DNA of 64,000 nt, from contig NC_003282.8 of assembly GCF_000002985.6 (NCBI RefSeq), positions 9,982,001 to 10,046,000 on the forward strand, written 5' to 3'. A program made the position numbers and the translations under genes. This document shows positions 23,971 through 38,400 of this stretch, piece after piece. The DNA comes from Caenorhabditis elegans. Taxonomy: Eukaryota; Nematoda; Chromadorea; Rhabditida; Rhabditidae. Each line of letters begins with the position of its first letter. Within the stretch, counting starts at the first letter, position 1. The notes under the pieces were generated by a model. The model made no database searches. It saw only the letters and a program-made list of their open reading frames with translations, and had not been told where the DNA came from.

Positions 23971-26900
23971 TTATTCCTGAAAAATTTAATTGAAGCTTTG
24001 AGGAATATATTACAGATTTTGCACTTTAATTGCATACCGTTGTTGAGGAACATCTATTCGGTGAAATATGTAGACCTTTTTATATTACCTATACGGTATC
24101 GGAATATTATGAAAACGCAGGACCATATTTTAAGGGGACATTATATTTTCATTAAAGGGTCTCGAGACTCGCCACGTTATTCATCATTCCTGAATAATCT
24201 AAACAGCAAAAATAAAAGAACCACAATACAATTCTTTCAAATTTTTGTTGAAATACTATGTTTTTCTTGATCCACATTTTTAATACATTTCTACTACAAA
24301 TGTTAAATTCCAGTTTTTAAATTTATTTTTAGTCAAGCACGGCAGTTCTTCTATCCTTCAAAATAAGCGATCAAAAATTGGTTTTGCAGTCTTTGATAGT
24401 ACTGAACTCACAAGAAATGGTAGCGCATGTAGAGGAAATAGAGGAAATGTGTGAATTTTTTCAGTCATCTCAGGATAACATGTATCTGTACTTTTAATAT
24501 ACCGTAATTTCCCCATTATACTTGCACTGCCTTGCTCCACTTTTACAGCTTTCTCGATTATCTTTGTTATATTTATTCATATAAAAATTGTTAACTGACA
24601 AAATATATGCAGAACATTTTTTTAATATTTATATAGTGGAATTGTTTTTGATAAGACTTAAGACAATCGAGATATAAACCGTCAAAATAGATCATTGGGG
24701 TGTAAGTCTAATGAAAAATACTATTCAATACTCGTTTTTTGCTCTAACATTTGTATATTTTATAAAATTTATATTTTATAATATTTTACAAATATTTTAT
24801 AAACAAGATGTTTGAATTAAGGTAAACTAACTTTGCAAAAAACTTAACGTTTCAAAACGAAAGAAGACATACAAAAATATTCGGTATGTATGTGGTGAAG
24901 GAAACTGGTTAAACAGTGTCCTTGTGGTCCGTATCGGAAAATTAGATTGTATTCATTGATTATCTTTAAACGGATCATATTACTTGATATTATTTTATTT
25001 CAGATACGATTATCTAATTCAAATTAATGGCAAAGTATCATCAGCGGGGATTTTTTATAGTCTAACATGACCGAATATCAATTGAACACTTCTAAATTTT
25101 CAGTCAAAGTTTTGGTAATTTGCCAAATTTCCAAAAAAACTTACTTTTGGAGTAATTTCGAGAATTGCTGCAGGTCCGCTAGAATGTACGGACAATTAAT
25201 CGAAATTAAAAATTCACTTCGAAAACTATGATAGGTTTTTTTACCAAAACAAATTCAATACATGAATAGTTTTAAAATAATATCTGATTCCATTAGTCCC
25301 ATGAACCACTCCAGTTTCATGAAATTACAGTTTCATTGGTTTATTTCTCGGTTATTCTGATAGAGACAAATATTACCAATTTAGAATGTAATGGTAAGTC
25401 GAGGTAATATATATATTTTGATGTAAAAGAGATTTGAAAATCGGTACCTGTTAGGACACCGCATTAGCCAAATTGATCCATGTGTTCTACATAAATTTGC
25501 AATTTAATACAAGTTTGAAAAAACTTAAATCAAATTCTCGACCTACCATTTCGCGTACTTTCGCTTCGAGTTTACACCGTATTTAATTTCAAATTTGGGT
25601 TATAACTTAAAGGGTGGAGGGATTTTGAGAACTCACTACAGTATGACAAAAAAATCACACACTCCTGAAATGTTTCTTTGGTACAGTTGCACATTTCATT
25701 TTACCGTAATACCGAGTAGAAAATTTCAAAAGAATTACTCCTATTTCAAGATTCTAGATTGCAACGATAATCAAAACAATATTAATAACTACATGTGTTC
25801 CTTGTGGTATGCTTCTCGTCCTCTAGTTCTCATAAAACAAACATGGTCAAGTAAGATTCCAACGTGAATGAGATGAAGAAGCAGTAGAGAAACGAGCGTG
25901 TTTGTCCATGCGTCCCATTCGTACAGTTTCTTTGGTTGTCTACCTAAACTCTCTTGTTTTCAAACACTATTTCACCCACCTTCTCCCGCATTTCTCTTTC
26001 ACTTTCCGGGAGGAACTGTTCGTTCGTCGTGCGCCCATCGCAACCGACCTGTATCTGTATGTATCCTCTCATTTCTCTCTAATAACCTACTTCTCTTCAA
26101 TCTACTTGGATACATGATTTGTTATGAAATGTTTTATCTTTTATTATTTCATGAAGTTAGAATGTTCCTTATGAAATTGAGTTTACCATCAGAAGTGGAT
26201 TAGAATTTAGTCAATGGGATTTCAACTACATTTAAATCTCAGCTATGTATTAAAGATAAAATCATTTTCACAGAAATTTTCTATGAATTGTTACTGATAA
26301 ACGTCTATTTGTAAATTGTCAACATGCTGTGAAATACACCTAGGACTACTAGCCTGAAATTATTCCTCAACTCCAGTGATAGGTTTCTTTGGTATATCAC
26401 CCTAAAAACTAGTTACACCTGCCTCGTAGGCACGAAAGTAGGCACCCTCTATTTGCATGGAAGCCCTATTATATTATAGGTAATTTTTCAGATTCACAAG
26501 AATGACATGTAGTTCAAGTTCAATTAAAATTCCTACATAAAATTCCCTACTCCTTCTCCTACTCTTTTCATTTTTCTATTTCATCTCAATTCAATTTGAA
26601 CAAACTTCAAACAATTCGTTTCACACATCACAAACATTGTAAATACACATATATCGTTTGTTGAAAAAAGTCATGTGGGTTTTTAAGGTTAAAGTTTAAC
26701 CGATTTTATTACACTATCTCTCACGGTTGAAATATTCAAAATAATATTTTCTTCTAGAAAACAGCGTTTCTACATATTCTGTTAAAGCTAACGGCCTAAA
26801 TTTTAAATCGACTCTATTTTTAAAAAATTGATCAGGTTACCAACTAGCGATGTTTTATATTTTGTTCAAAGGTAGGAGCTCCAAAGTTTGTCAAAAGTCA

Positions 26901-27815
26901 AAAAAAAAAGCTTAAAGTTTACCAAGAGCCAAGTAAAAATTTATATTATCGAAACATGGAAAAACGTATCAAAACATAGTTTTTTGTTAAGATTCTCTGC
27001 CTTGTATGTTTGTATTTGAGGCGATGATGATGGCAAGACTCGTATGTTTATTCTTTTCCTTTTCCTGCAAACTCGTCTTTTAACGGATTATTTCGGACCC
27101 ATGCACCGCCCATCTTGACCGTATTAAGACAGTTTTTGTGTGAATTTTCGTTGGATCGAAACACTGTGAGTATTGTTTTTATTTTGAAATATATGGATCT
27201 TATAATCTGAATGTTCAGTTGGAATATCGCAGTGTGGCTTTTGATCTCCGCACACACTTCATCTGATTGGTATAAAAATATGTGGAACAAATTACTGATT
27301 ATTTTCACAGTTTTCATTTTGAAAGAAATTCAAACAGTGAGCTTAGTCAGGTTTTGGGAAAATCGTTATCGAAAGTTGAGTTTTTCAGTATTTCTAGTTT
27401 TTTTAGTGTTTCGTTTGTGGTATATGTTCCTTCATTTCATTAGCAAAACAATAACGTTGGTCTGTATTTCAAAAATCTGTCATGTATTTCCAAAAGAATA
27501 TTTAAAAACATCTCGTTTCTATTTTCAAGTGCCTCTATTTTCATTCTTGTAGTAACCTTCAAATTCCAACTAATTTTAACTGTTAATTGAAGGAAATTTC
27601 TTCAAATTGTGTTATTTCTAATTCACCCGTCTTCTTCTTTTCCTCCATCTATTCCATACGAACCGAATGAACAAATCAGTGTGATATTCCTGCGCATTCG
27701 ACCGGTTTCTCACTTATTTTCTTTCTATCTTTTCTCCTATTCCATCTTCTATAATTAGTCCTTTCCGTATGTCGTCCAGTTGACCCATTTCTCCGTTTTT
27801 CATTCAGAATTCTAT
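23971..27815. other. 3.8-kb spacer, promoter side of the MAGUK gene
   Basis: No supported exon. The sequence is AT-rich with scattered repeat words. At 24500-24535 a fragment CCGTAATTTCCCCATTATAC resembles the TACCGTATTTCCTC repeat found at 34867 and 59883. A less AT-rich, pyrimidine-rich block at 25890-26060 could be regulatory. At 26400-26460 the CCTGCCT...GTAGGCACC repeat words occur. Confidence 0.4.
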
Positions 27816-30800
27816 ATGGTAGAAGTGGAAGCAAAACCGTCGAGTTTGTCAGTTGAAGAGGATGAAAATGAAAATGAAGAGGAAAAGCTTGAAGATGTGG
27901 AAAAAGAGAAATTAGTGAAACAGTTAAAGTTTGAAAAAGCAGAACGAAGACGGATTGCAGAGGAAATGGAAAAAGAGATTCGAGAAGTTGAGGCAAAATG
28001 GATGGAAAAAGTTAGAAAAGCATCTGAAGAGCGAGATGATATTGGAAAGAAAATTGATGAGTTTGAAGAGAAAATTGATAGTCTACAAATACAAGTACAT
28101 AGGTTAGTTCATGATTTAAATCACTAGAAAAGCTCAAAAATGTTTATTGAAAATTAAAAAGACCTGGAATTGGTACCAAAATGTATATGATAAGTGGTAG
28201 TTAACTTCCTGAAATTTCGAAATAAAATCAATATGTCATTTTTGAGAGAATTTGTTGGTGCACTTTAAACTAGAGAATTGTCGATCTGAAACTTTTCGGG
28301 CCAGTTTTTAATCATAATGATGTTGTAAAAAATTTGAATGGCTTTAAAAATTTGAAATTCAAGTTTTTTTAAACGTTCGAAAATAATTTTCAGCAGAAGA
28401 AAACTAATAAATATTTAAAAACCATTGGAAAATGGCCCGTTATGAAAAAAAATATATTTCAGAAGTGAAACATATAAAATGGAAATTGAAGAAGCGAACA
28501 AACGGCTACGGTTACAATATGAAGCTCTCCAGAGAGATTATGAGGAAACAATGCAGGAAAGAAGTATTGTATTAGAAGAAAACTCTCGTCAAAATGAAGA
28601 GAGGGATCGACTGCAAAAAGAAATTGAAAAAATGAAAGAGGTTTGATTTTACAATGACAATCAAATTAAAAAAAAATTTCAGGATTCTGAAGAAGTTGCT
28701 GCATTAAAACAGAAACTTGAAAATACAAGAAGACTCTTGAAAGTCAATATGGAAGAAACTGCTCAGGCAAATGCTCGAAAAGAAGCTGCAATTGCAAGGC
28801 TTACAGAAGCAGAACAAAATGGAGCTAGAATTACAGAAGAAAGAGATGAAGCTTTGAGAAAATGTCAACAGACAACTGGAGATGCAATTGTGGATATTTG
28901 GAATACTCATTCTGTTCAAATTAATTTGGTAAGTTGAAAGAAAACTCATTTCAATCGTTTCGTTTCAGACAGCCAAGATAAAAATTAAAAACGAAATTAA
29001 TTTCAGCCCTTCAACAAACCAAACTTGGGAATTATGCTTGGTGGAGGCCGTACGGACGATGGTTCAATTGTTCATGGTCCAATATATGTTAGACAAATTG
29101 CTCACGGTTCTCCATTTGATAATGTATTGAAAAAGCTGGATCATATAATGATGGTCAATGACATATCTGTAACAGATATGGACGAAAGAAGTGTAATGGG
29201 AATGTTATCCAACTGTCATCACATTCATCTTGTTATTAGAAGAAGATCAAATTGCAATAAAATTAGTGATGTTTGTCTGCCATTGAACTATGGTGAGTTA
29301 CTTATTACATTTAAGAGTGTAGTTTTACATTTCAGGTGTAGGTCTTGAACTATCCAATGGAGTATTCATTAATTCCTGCGAACCAAACGGTGCTGCTTCT
29401 CGTAGTGGATTGGCTCCAGGGCAACGAGTTGTTCATGTTATGCACACTCCTGTTTATGATGCTAAACATGCTGAGATGCTAATTAAAAATTCTCGAGAGC
29501 CTCTAGTCATTGGAATTCTTCAATCTACTAAACGAGGTGATCATAATGGAAAGGATAAACATCGACAAACTATATTTTCGAGGGTAAACCTTCGTTATAA
29601 AATGCTAGTGAAACTTTAGTATTCTTGTTTCAGTGGTTCAGTCGAAATGGTGGATCTGATAAAGAGCGAACTGTTGTTGCAAAAGCGAATATTGATCGTT
29701 CAAATGATCAAGTTCTTCTTCGTCAGGGATCTCTGCGAATGCCACAAGCTTCTCCAGCATCAATGAGTCCCTTGGTACGGTATGGTTCTCTACGTGCTCC
29801 AACCTATTCAAGTAGCATTGATCATACAAAATTAATGCTGGATGCACTGGATAAAAGATTCAATGCAAAGTTAGTTTCCTTCAAATTTGATTACTACAAA
29901 GTTGAATGTTCAGATCCACAGCGCATTCTGAAATAAGTTCATCTTCAACAGCCGCTCCAACAGCTTTATGGAGCCCATCTTCAGTTAATGAAAAAGATCT
30001 CGTATTTGCTGGAACCAATATCGAAGGAGTTCCAGTATATGTTCCTAAGAGTACCATATTTAGCACACCAACGTCACCTGTGACGTAAGATTCTTGACAT
30101 TTTTAGTCAAAAAAAAGAAGAAAACTCTGACTTTCAGAAGACTAATCCGTCAAAATAGTGAGCAAAAACGAACAATGTCTCAAATATCATCTCATCGAGG
30201 AGGATGGGATGGAAGAAGCTTTTCATCGAACACGACAACTTCAGATGCTCGTCCATATTCTATGCACTTCACACCTACATCATCAACTATAATGGAAGGA
30301 AAACCCCACAGAAGATCAGCTGTTTACAGTCCAAGTCATCCACCAGTATATCCTACAATTCGGGATGACTCTATGTCTTCTGTTATGTCTTCGAGTAACT
30401 CCATTCGACTTCCAAGCACAAGTTTTTCCAATCAGTATCCTAATAATTGTAGGTTTTCAAAAGTTAACTGCTGTAGTCTAGAAATTGTTTCAGCTACCTG
30501 CAGCTTGACTGGAGGGAGTGGAGTACCTCCACGTCATTGCATAAGTAAAGATGGAAGTGATTTTTCAATTTCAACAACTGGAAGTGCAATGCACAGTTAC
30601 GCTGAGGGAAGATCCAATAAGAAATATCACTTGCCACGTGGAAATCATCACTCTGAATCTCTTCTTGTAAACCGTTCATCTCAACCGAGACTGGTCGAGG
30701 TTCCAAGAAGTGATGTAAAACTTTGTGGTGGAAATGCGATTGGTACGAGAAAGCAATTCATGTCAAAATAATCTCCGCTATATTTTAGGTATCCTCGCTG

Positions 30801-32114
30801 AAAAATCAATTGGTTCTGACCTTCTCGAAGGAGATCTCATTTTATCAATCGATGGAAATTGCGTTCGAAATACAACACTCGAGTGTGCAATGAATACTTT
30901 ATCAGCTGATAATTCGGAGTTAACAGGTCTTCTAGTTCAAGACGGTGGAGATCGATTGAATCGTTTGAGACTTGGAGCTGACGGTGACAGTTTCTTCCTT
31001 CGTGTTAATATCGATAGATCAATGGAGAACAAAGATGAACTGGATTTAAAATGTGGTGATGTTGTTTTCGTTGACAAGACTATGTTAATGGGCAAAACTG
31101 GAAGATGGAGAGCATGGAAAGTGGACAAAGAGGGACGACAAAGAGAACATGGAGCTATTCCAAGTTCAACGACTGTTTATCAGGCAATTCGAGCTAACAG
31201 ATATGCAAATCCGTTCCCGAAGAAGGCTTATGAGTGGGTTGAGAAGTTGGATACAAAAGTGAAACGACCGGTTCTTTTGTTTGGAGCAGTTGTTGAGCCT
31301 TTCCTTCAAATGCTTGTTGATGAATCTGATAAGTTTTCAATTGTTGCAAGAGAGTCTTTAACTGCAAGTTTGGATGAAGTATCGGCTTTATTGAAGGATA
31401 AAGTATTGATTGATTCGAAACAAAACGATGATGTTTATGATCTTTATCACGTCGTATCAACTGCTCATATTATGGATATCACGGCTCAAGGGTTGAGTTT
31501 TCAAACATTTTCATAGTTATGCTGAGATTTTCAGACTCCATTGTGTCCTCCAAGTTGATCAGTCTGCAATTGATCGATTGAAAAGATGTAGAATGTTCCC
31601 TATTCTTGTGAAGATTCGATTCAAGTCAGTTAAACAGTTAAAAGATGTCAATGAACATATTTGTGGAGAGAAAATCAGTTCAAAAGAAGCCAAACAGCTT
31701 ATTGAAAAGGTACGGTAATTTACGAAAACATAATTAACCCGCCCGGTCTCTACCGTCGTCTCATTGCCTCTCATCCAAAAACGCAGCGGGCAATTGAAGA
31801 GGCGGATCAGAGGCTCTCATCGGAGTCTATAGAAACTTTTCACAATACTTTTTCGAAACTTTTCAAAAAATTTTCGATATACCAATAATTAATTTTCAGG
31901 ATTTGAAAATAGAAAAAGATCTTGATGGATCAGTTACACTTGTAGTGCCAAGTCATAATAATGTCAGCTTCATGATGACTCACGCTGTTCTACAGGTAAT
32001 TATTCTTTCAATTCGTGCCGCACTTAACTTTTTATTATTTTTCAGCTGAAAAAAATAATTGAAGACGAGCAGAAAAAAATCGTATGGGTTCAAAGAAAAG
32101 TCGATGAAGAATAA
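27816..32114 (+). CDS. DLG5-like MAGUK: coiled coil, three PDZ, SH3, guanylate kinase
   Basis: Thirteen exons join in phase: 27816-28102, 28463-28640, 28683-28928, 29007-29292, 29336-29583, 29634-29869, 29914-30084, 30138-30448, 30494-30742, 30789-31491, 31535-31709, 31900-31995 and 32046-32114 (TAA). They give 1084 residues. Residues about 15-235 are a charged coiled coil. PDZ1 (about 240-320) has the unusual carboxylate loop NLGIMLGGG, PDZ2 (about 330-405) has VGLELSNG, and PDZ3 (about 715-785) has KLCGGNAIGI. An SH3 (FFLRVNIDRS...GDVVFVDKTML) and a guanylate-kinase-like domain (RPVLLFGAVVEPFLQML) follow. The GK P-loop is lost, as in scaffold MAGUKs. Order and coiled coil fit DLG5, which has four PDZ domains in vertebrates. 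It probably organises junction or polarity complexes under the membrane. A TTCAG acceptor at 27803-27807 supports the chosen ATG. Confidence 0.9.
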
Positions 32115-32398
32115 ATAATATTGAGAAAGAGAACATAGAATCTCCGGTGCTTTTATTGTTTGAAAATGAAGTAATTTGAAGAAATATAAATTTGTTCATA
32201 TGAAAATATTGAAAGCATTTGTAAAAATGAAAGAAAAAGGTGGTTCAGTGGAAAAGGCAATAATTAATTAGAAAAACGATGGGAATGGCAAGAAAAATCG
32301 AGGATGACGAGCGAGCGGAGTCGATGTAGAAAACATTGAACTCTCGGAGATTTGATATATTTCTGAAATAATCAAAATTATTTCTCAGTTGTCAAGAG

Positions 32399-34327
32399 TC
32401 ACAACCTGTATAAATATAGCTCAGGTGGCCAAGAGAGTTCAGCTGATTTGAGATCAGCATTACAGTAAGATTGATCACAAATCCATTGCTCTAAGCCAGT
32501 GTATGCACGGGTGTAGCCAATCTGAAAGCAATAATTCGTAAAAATCTGAAATCTGATAATAATCGTTTAACGTCTAATTACATCATCAGTTCATTTTTTA
32601 AAGTTCTTTAAAAATTATCAGAAACATGTTCGAAATTTTATCCAAAATTTTCATAAATTCGAGTCGATAATTATTTTCTGTTTTATTTAAGGCTCAAAAG
32701 GATTTTTGAAAAATTATGTGGGTTTTAGATACTGCAATTCATAATTTTTTAATTAAAAATGTTTACACAAAGACAAAATCTAACCTTCAACGGAGTGGCA
32801 CCCTCGACAGTCACACTGTTAACACAACCTCTGAACACTTCTCCACGGGAAGTCGCACTTATGAAACAGAACTGTCCAATACAAGAACTTCCGGACTTAA
32901 CATATGGAAGACGTGGATTAAAATAATCCACGTGGCATTCGGTTGTAGCAGTTGTCACGTCAAAGACTAATGTTGTGTCGAGAGACTGTTTTAATTATAC
33001 AATGAATTGAAAACTATTCCAAACTTACATCAGAACCATAACATGCATGTGTGTCCGGTTGACCTCCATAGTTGAGCCATACGCATGTTCCAGGATAAAA
33101 ATTGAAAACTGTTAGAGTTGGGAAAAAGTCAAATTCATTCTCCTTATTGCAGTCTTTGGTGGACCAAGTGTAATTGGCACTGTTCACTTCAGTTTGAGTC
33201 TGAAATTCAATAAAATTGGAATTTTCAGTAAAAGTTCAAAGAAAGAAAACCTTTGCCTCAATAAAAGTACAATAGTTTGCAGCACACGGCTTTGTCCATC
33301 TGGGTTTTGGCATGTTGTTCACTTTTTCTGGTTGACAAGTCTGAACGGGAAGAATTGTTGTAGCAGTGTCAGCAAGTGATGTGTAGTTGGCATTACAGTA
33401 GTCAGCGCTGGATGTTTCAACAATTTAATTAGTATTCATCCTTTTTTCAAAATTTTTTTAGTAAACTGTAGAACGGGACACCCAGGAAATTTTTACCTTT
33501 TTACTAGAGTTAACGGTTTTTATAAAATAATTATCACCGACATAAGAGTGTACAGAAGCAACATTGAAATTGTTTTTTAAAAAACTTTGACGATGAAATT
33601 AAATCAAGCTTTGAAGTGAAATACCAACTTACTCTGAACAGAAACACATAACATTTCCATGATGATTGACTCTACATCCTTCTGGAGCAACTTCCCCTAT
33701 AACACATCCTTTTTGTATCGTTGGCATCATTTCATTTCCATAAAAATATTGAGCATGATAACAGAAATCTCCCCGACATGTACTTCGAGAAAAGTTGCAT
33801 CTAAAAATATAAGAACATTTTTTCCCGGTACTATTGCTGTTAGATTTTCCTATTGTTAGATTTTATCACTAGATTTCCGAGAGTGTTAAAGATAAAACAT
33901 GTTGGGCGACCAGAGTGAAGATACAAATAAAATTTTCAAATAGATTTTTATTTAATAAAGTTCAAGAAAATCGTGTTATGCGCTGACAAATAGGAAGTTG
34001 TGTTCTCAGAACTTTTCTCTTGAAATATATAAAATTTCAATTGAGATGTTGGCAGGAGTTGGATTATTCTTTGAATTAATAAGCTTTGGCTATTTTTTAC
34101 CTGAGGTTTGCCATCTTCCTAACCAAGTTTACACTTTTAACATAAATTATAAACAAAAATAGATGTTTCAGAAATTTGGAAATCAACGTTAAACTATTGT
34201 TAAACTAAACATTTATTAATTTAACTCACTCTTCATTTCCAAATTCACATCTTGAACAAGTGACCAGTGTATTCACCTCATGAAATAACGTAAAAAGTAC
34301 AATCAGTTGAATCAGTATTGTCTGCAT
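32399..34327 (-). CDS. Secreted cysteine-rich protein with two ET modules
   Basis: Exons 34327-34230, 33800-33633, 33407-33251, 33199-33029, 32985-32785 and 32521-32399 (TGA) give 305 residues. MQTILIQLIVLFTLFHEVNT is a signal peptide. Two repeats fit the nematode ET module, a small disulphide domain with a C-x-GD/GQ-FC core and a late C-x4-YCN. The first has CRGDFCYHAQ, then MCFCSDADYCN. The second has SCIGQFCFIS, then WICDQSYCNA. A Cys-bearing linker of about 100 residues lies between (CAANYCTFIEAKT, NFYPGTCVW). NYT-type glycosylation sites are present and no membrane anchor is seen, so it is probably secreted. ET modules are nematode-enriched and their function is unknown. It is transcribed away from the transporter gene. 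Confidence 0.85.
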
Positions 34328-35424
34328 GACTGTTTAACTGACTGACTCCGTTTTTCCGAACAAAAATATAGAAGTAGTTGTTGATTTGAATTCAATACGC
34401 TCACCGCCCCATCATCCAAATTTCGCATATTTTATGTTGCCCGCAAATGATACAATACTCATTTTCATAAGCTCCCGGGCTCGCAGTTGCATTTTGAAAT
34501 GGACATTGCTGGAGAGACGCAGGAAAAAATTGAACAATATATTCAAATAAATTGTTTATGTTTGGAAAAAATGGTTTGAAATACATATATGGGAAATAAA
34601 AAATTTGTTAAAAAAGGTGCTCTGAAAGGTTTCAAATTTTAAGAATTGGAGGATTTAATGACTTTTGCAGTCTGGCTGAAATCATTTTTCAATCAATGTT
34701 ACAGCAAGAAATACTAGATTTTTTTCTAGAATATACAATTTTAAAATCAAACGTGGAAGCTCTCCTGAAGATCTTCTGCCCAACTGCCAGCTCTTGCCTG
34801 ATTTGTTATCAAAAAATTTAAAACTCGTTCACACTTTCATTTTTTTAAAAGTTTAATACTTATTAATACCGTATTTCCTCTAATGTCTGGCACCTGATTG
34901 TTAAATTTTGGCAGCACATAAGATAGTTGTCATTAGATTTTTCCGAATGTTGGCAACTAACAAAATTCTGACTATTTATTTTTTCTATAGTTTTTCAGTT
35001 GAAAATTTGATAAAAAATAAAATAACCGGGTGCAAAAGGAAATACGGTTAGTTATTTGTAGCTATTCAGTTGCATTCTTTCTAAAATTGAAAAATGAAGT
35101 ACTTTTTCAAACCGGTTTGCAAATTTCAGGAAATTTTCCTATGAATTCATAAAAAATTCTAGAAGCCTTTGAAATTTACAGTAAACTATCAAAATGAAAC
35201 TGATTCATACAATTACCATATGTAAATTATGAGAAAGCGTGTGTTGGCTTTTCCAATACATTCACCTTTTCTCGCTTTTCGTTCAAAATATCTAAAAGCT
35301 ATTAACATCGATTAAATTTACATTTCCGGATTTCTTTTCCACTTGAGTAACGCAGCAGCCAACTGACTATTTTAAAACCCTTTGGCTACAATTTGAACAT
35401 TATATTTTCAAGCTCATTTTAAGT
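34328..35424. other. Divergent spacer with a MITE
   Basis: About 1.1 kb between the starts of the ET-module gene (-) and the transporter (+). It must hold both promoters. A small inverted-repeat element occupies 34867-35050. No other gene is seen. Confidence 0.5.
34867..35050. repeat. Small MITE with TACCGTATTTCC ends
   Basis: Starts TACCGTATTTCCTCTAATG and ends with the near complement GGAAATACGGTTA, about 184 bases. The same ends occur in the intron of the broken SDR gene near 59883-59984. Confidence 0.65.
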
Positions 35425-38400
35425 ATGGATCAAATGGAATTGCAACCACTCAAAAGGTACATTTTTTGTGTCGGAAAGAGAAAAGTATCCAGTTATGCAT
35501 TTTGATACATTTTGATACGCCCTAAACTTTGATAAAATTAAACTCTGAAATATTTCAAAAGCAAAGAAAAAAGCGGATTGTCGCATTTCCAATTGATAAC
35601 ACTGCAACATTTTCACACCTTCCCCATTTCAATTCAATTTAAGTTTTTTTTAGCTTTTATTGTTAAACTTCATTTTAAAACGTTTATAAAAAAGTTTCCG
35701 TATATTCCCCCATTAATCTTACATTCTGTTGCTCTTCTTAATATTTTAGTTTGTATTTTAGTTAATAAAAGTATTCAACTGGTGAAATATAAATTGCAAC
35801 TTTTCTAGAACAAAAAAAAACGAAAACATGAAATTATATAAACTAAAGCAATTTATGATCTTTGTAGCTTGATAAATATGAAAGTGAACTAACTTGACGC
35901 ACTATAAAAATTTTTTATCAATTGTCGTGCAAAAGACGTCAGTATCACTTTTAAATTTCAGAAGATTTATTTTCTTGATTATTTGTTTAAAGACATTAAT
36001 TGCAAAGTTGTTTACCAAAATGTTCAAAAAAGTTCCTCACTGTATGTCTTTTTCATTCTTACATAGAAGATTAATTTAAGATTGGTCTGTAGGGGTGCAA
36101 GGCTAATAATGCCTGCAAAATTATTAGAAGCTGAGAGACATAAATTCAAAAATCCCTATCATTTTTTTCACTGTAGTTTTTGTCCGAACACTTATGAAAT
36201 TCAAATTCAGTATTAAAAACATTCATTCAAAATTAAATCCTTTCAACTGACTCACATTCTATGTCGTTATTTCATTCCTCTTTGGAACACGAAGAACAAA
36301 ATTGAATCGGATAAAAAAGAAAAAAAAAAAAAATGTCTGACTGTCTGTACCTCAAAAATATGTTATCTATAAGTATTTCAATGTACCCATGGGAGGCACA
36401 CAAAACAAAGAAATCACACATTCTTTTTCTTTTTATCAGCATTGTTTCACCCGCTAGAATTGTTTTGACCTGAACTTGAACTGTTATAAACTGACACTAT
36501 TTGTGACAATACAAAAATGGTTGAATTGCAATTGCTGAATTAGAAAATACGTTTAGAAATCTGTTTTCGGATAGTTGTATCAAATAGATCAATCTTAAAT
36601 TTCCTAAAGGATGCACTACATTTATAAAACTTAGATTATTTCTATTGTTGTCTTCAAAAAATAAAAATATTTTGTTTTAAACTGGTATGATATCTGACGC
36701 TAGTTCATTTTTAAATTCTTTATTTTTACTCGAGAATACTCGAGAAAGAGACATAGAAATTTGTTATCCGATTGTAGTGTGCTTTTTTCAGTTAAAACTT
36801 GCAGTAAACTGTGACAGGAGTCTTTTCTAGATAGTGAAAAGTCAAATGAAAATCCAATCCAAAAATTACATACCAATTCGATCAAAAGACACTAAAAGCC
36901 AAGATTTGGGCCTACTCTAGTTGGGGAATTCAGCGTATTACATGCTTGTTTTTGGGGAAAATAATAGTCTTAACTTTCTAATCAATAATATAAAAAATTT
37001 CATTTGAAATAAAAATGACTAAACACATGCAACAAGAAGAAGAAGGCTCTCCCTTATCTTATTTTCAATGTATTTTCACATAAAATTTCGTTGTTCATAA
37101 TATAAAAATCTGTAGATCTTCATGTAGAGTATAATATTTGTAATGGCAGAAAATGGGGGCAAACAACCCTGTGGGTACTAAAAATATACCAAAATTAACA
37201 TTTATCAAATTCGTACCTGATAAAACCGTAAACTTGAAGCATATTGAATCAGTAACTTTCAGCAAAATGAACGAGGAACTTGCCGAAAATTCATCAGTCA
37301 CTGGCAACTCACAAATTGGTTTAGTGACACCTCGAGACACATGGGGCCGGAAAGAGAGTTCACCAACAGATCGATGGTATCTTGTTTATATAATTTTTAC
37401 AATGCACGGAATGGGAATGTTAATGTCATGGAATATGTTTATTACAATTGCTCCACAATACTATCACGATTATTGGTTTAACAATACAAATTATCAAGAC
37501 AGTTTTATGTCAATTATTGGAGTGACGTCACAGATTCCAAATGTTGGAATTATGATTTTAAATACAATTGTGGTCATGGTGTAAGTTTTTTTAATTTTAT
37601 AATTTTTTAAAAGCATTGCAATTCAAGTCTTAAGAGGTTTCATGATGCTTCGAGTTGTGGTTCCTCTCATTGTGAACTGCATTTTGATTGGGGTCATTGT
37701 TATTCTTGCCATTTTTGTAACACCATCTCCAGACAGTGTTACATGGTTTTATATTGTTACTCTAATCATCATAATGGCTATGAATTTGGCCAATGGAATT
37801 TATCAAAATTCTGTATACGGAATCGTCGCCGATTTTCCGGATAACTACATTAACTCTTTGGTTATTGGAAACAATTTGTGTGGAGTTTTTACTTCAGTAT
37901 TGAGTATTCTAACAATTCTTAGTAAGTCTCCTCATATGCAGACTGTTTTAAGCTTGAAAACATTTCAGTATCGCCTAACGACATTGAATTGAATGCCCTT
38001 TTATACTTCAGTATATCATTAGCATTCATGATTGTTTGTTTGTTTTCTCTCTATTTTCTGGTTCGATTGGTAAAACTAAATAGCTGAAAGTGTTTCGATA
38101 ATACAATTTTTTCAGCCATTCTATCAATATTACATGGCAAAAGGAGTGGAGGCAAGAGCAGAGGAAAAAGTAGATAATCCGTCAATCAGACAATACTGGG
38201 AGTGCTTCAGAATGGTTTTGTTTTTTTTTCCTATAGGCAGATAAATTTTAAAATTCAAAAATTAAAAATTAATCACACATAAAAAATGAATGTTTTTAAA
38301 GTTTAATTAGTATGAAACTTACTTTTTTCAGTGTTGGGTCCAACTGTTCAACAATTTCTACGTTTATTTTGTTTCTCTTCTCATCTTTCCTGCAATGATG

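Noticed and set aside
25595-26203. Several plus-strand frames of 70-100 codons
   Set aside because: They overlap in different frames, are pyrimidine-rich and lack splice structure. More likely promoter sequence of the MAGUK gene.
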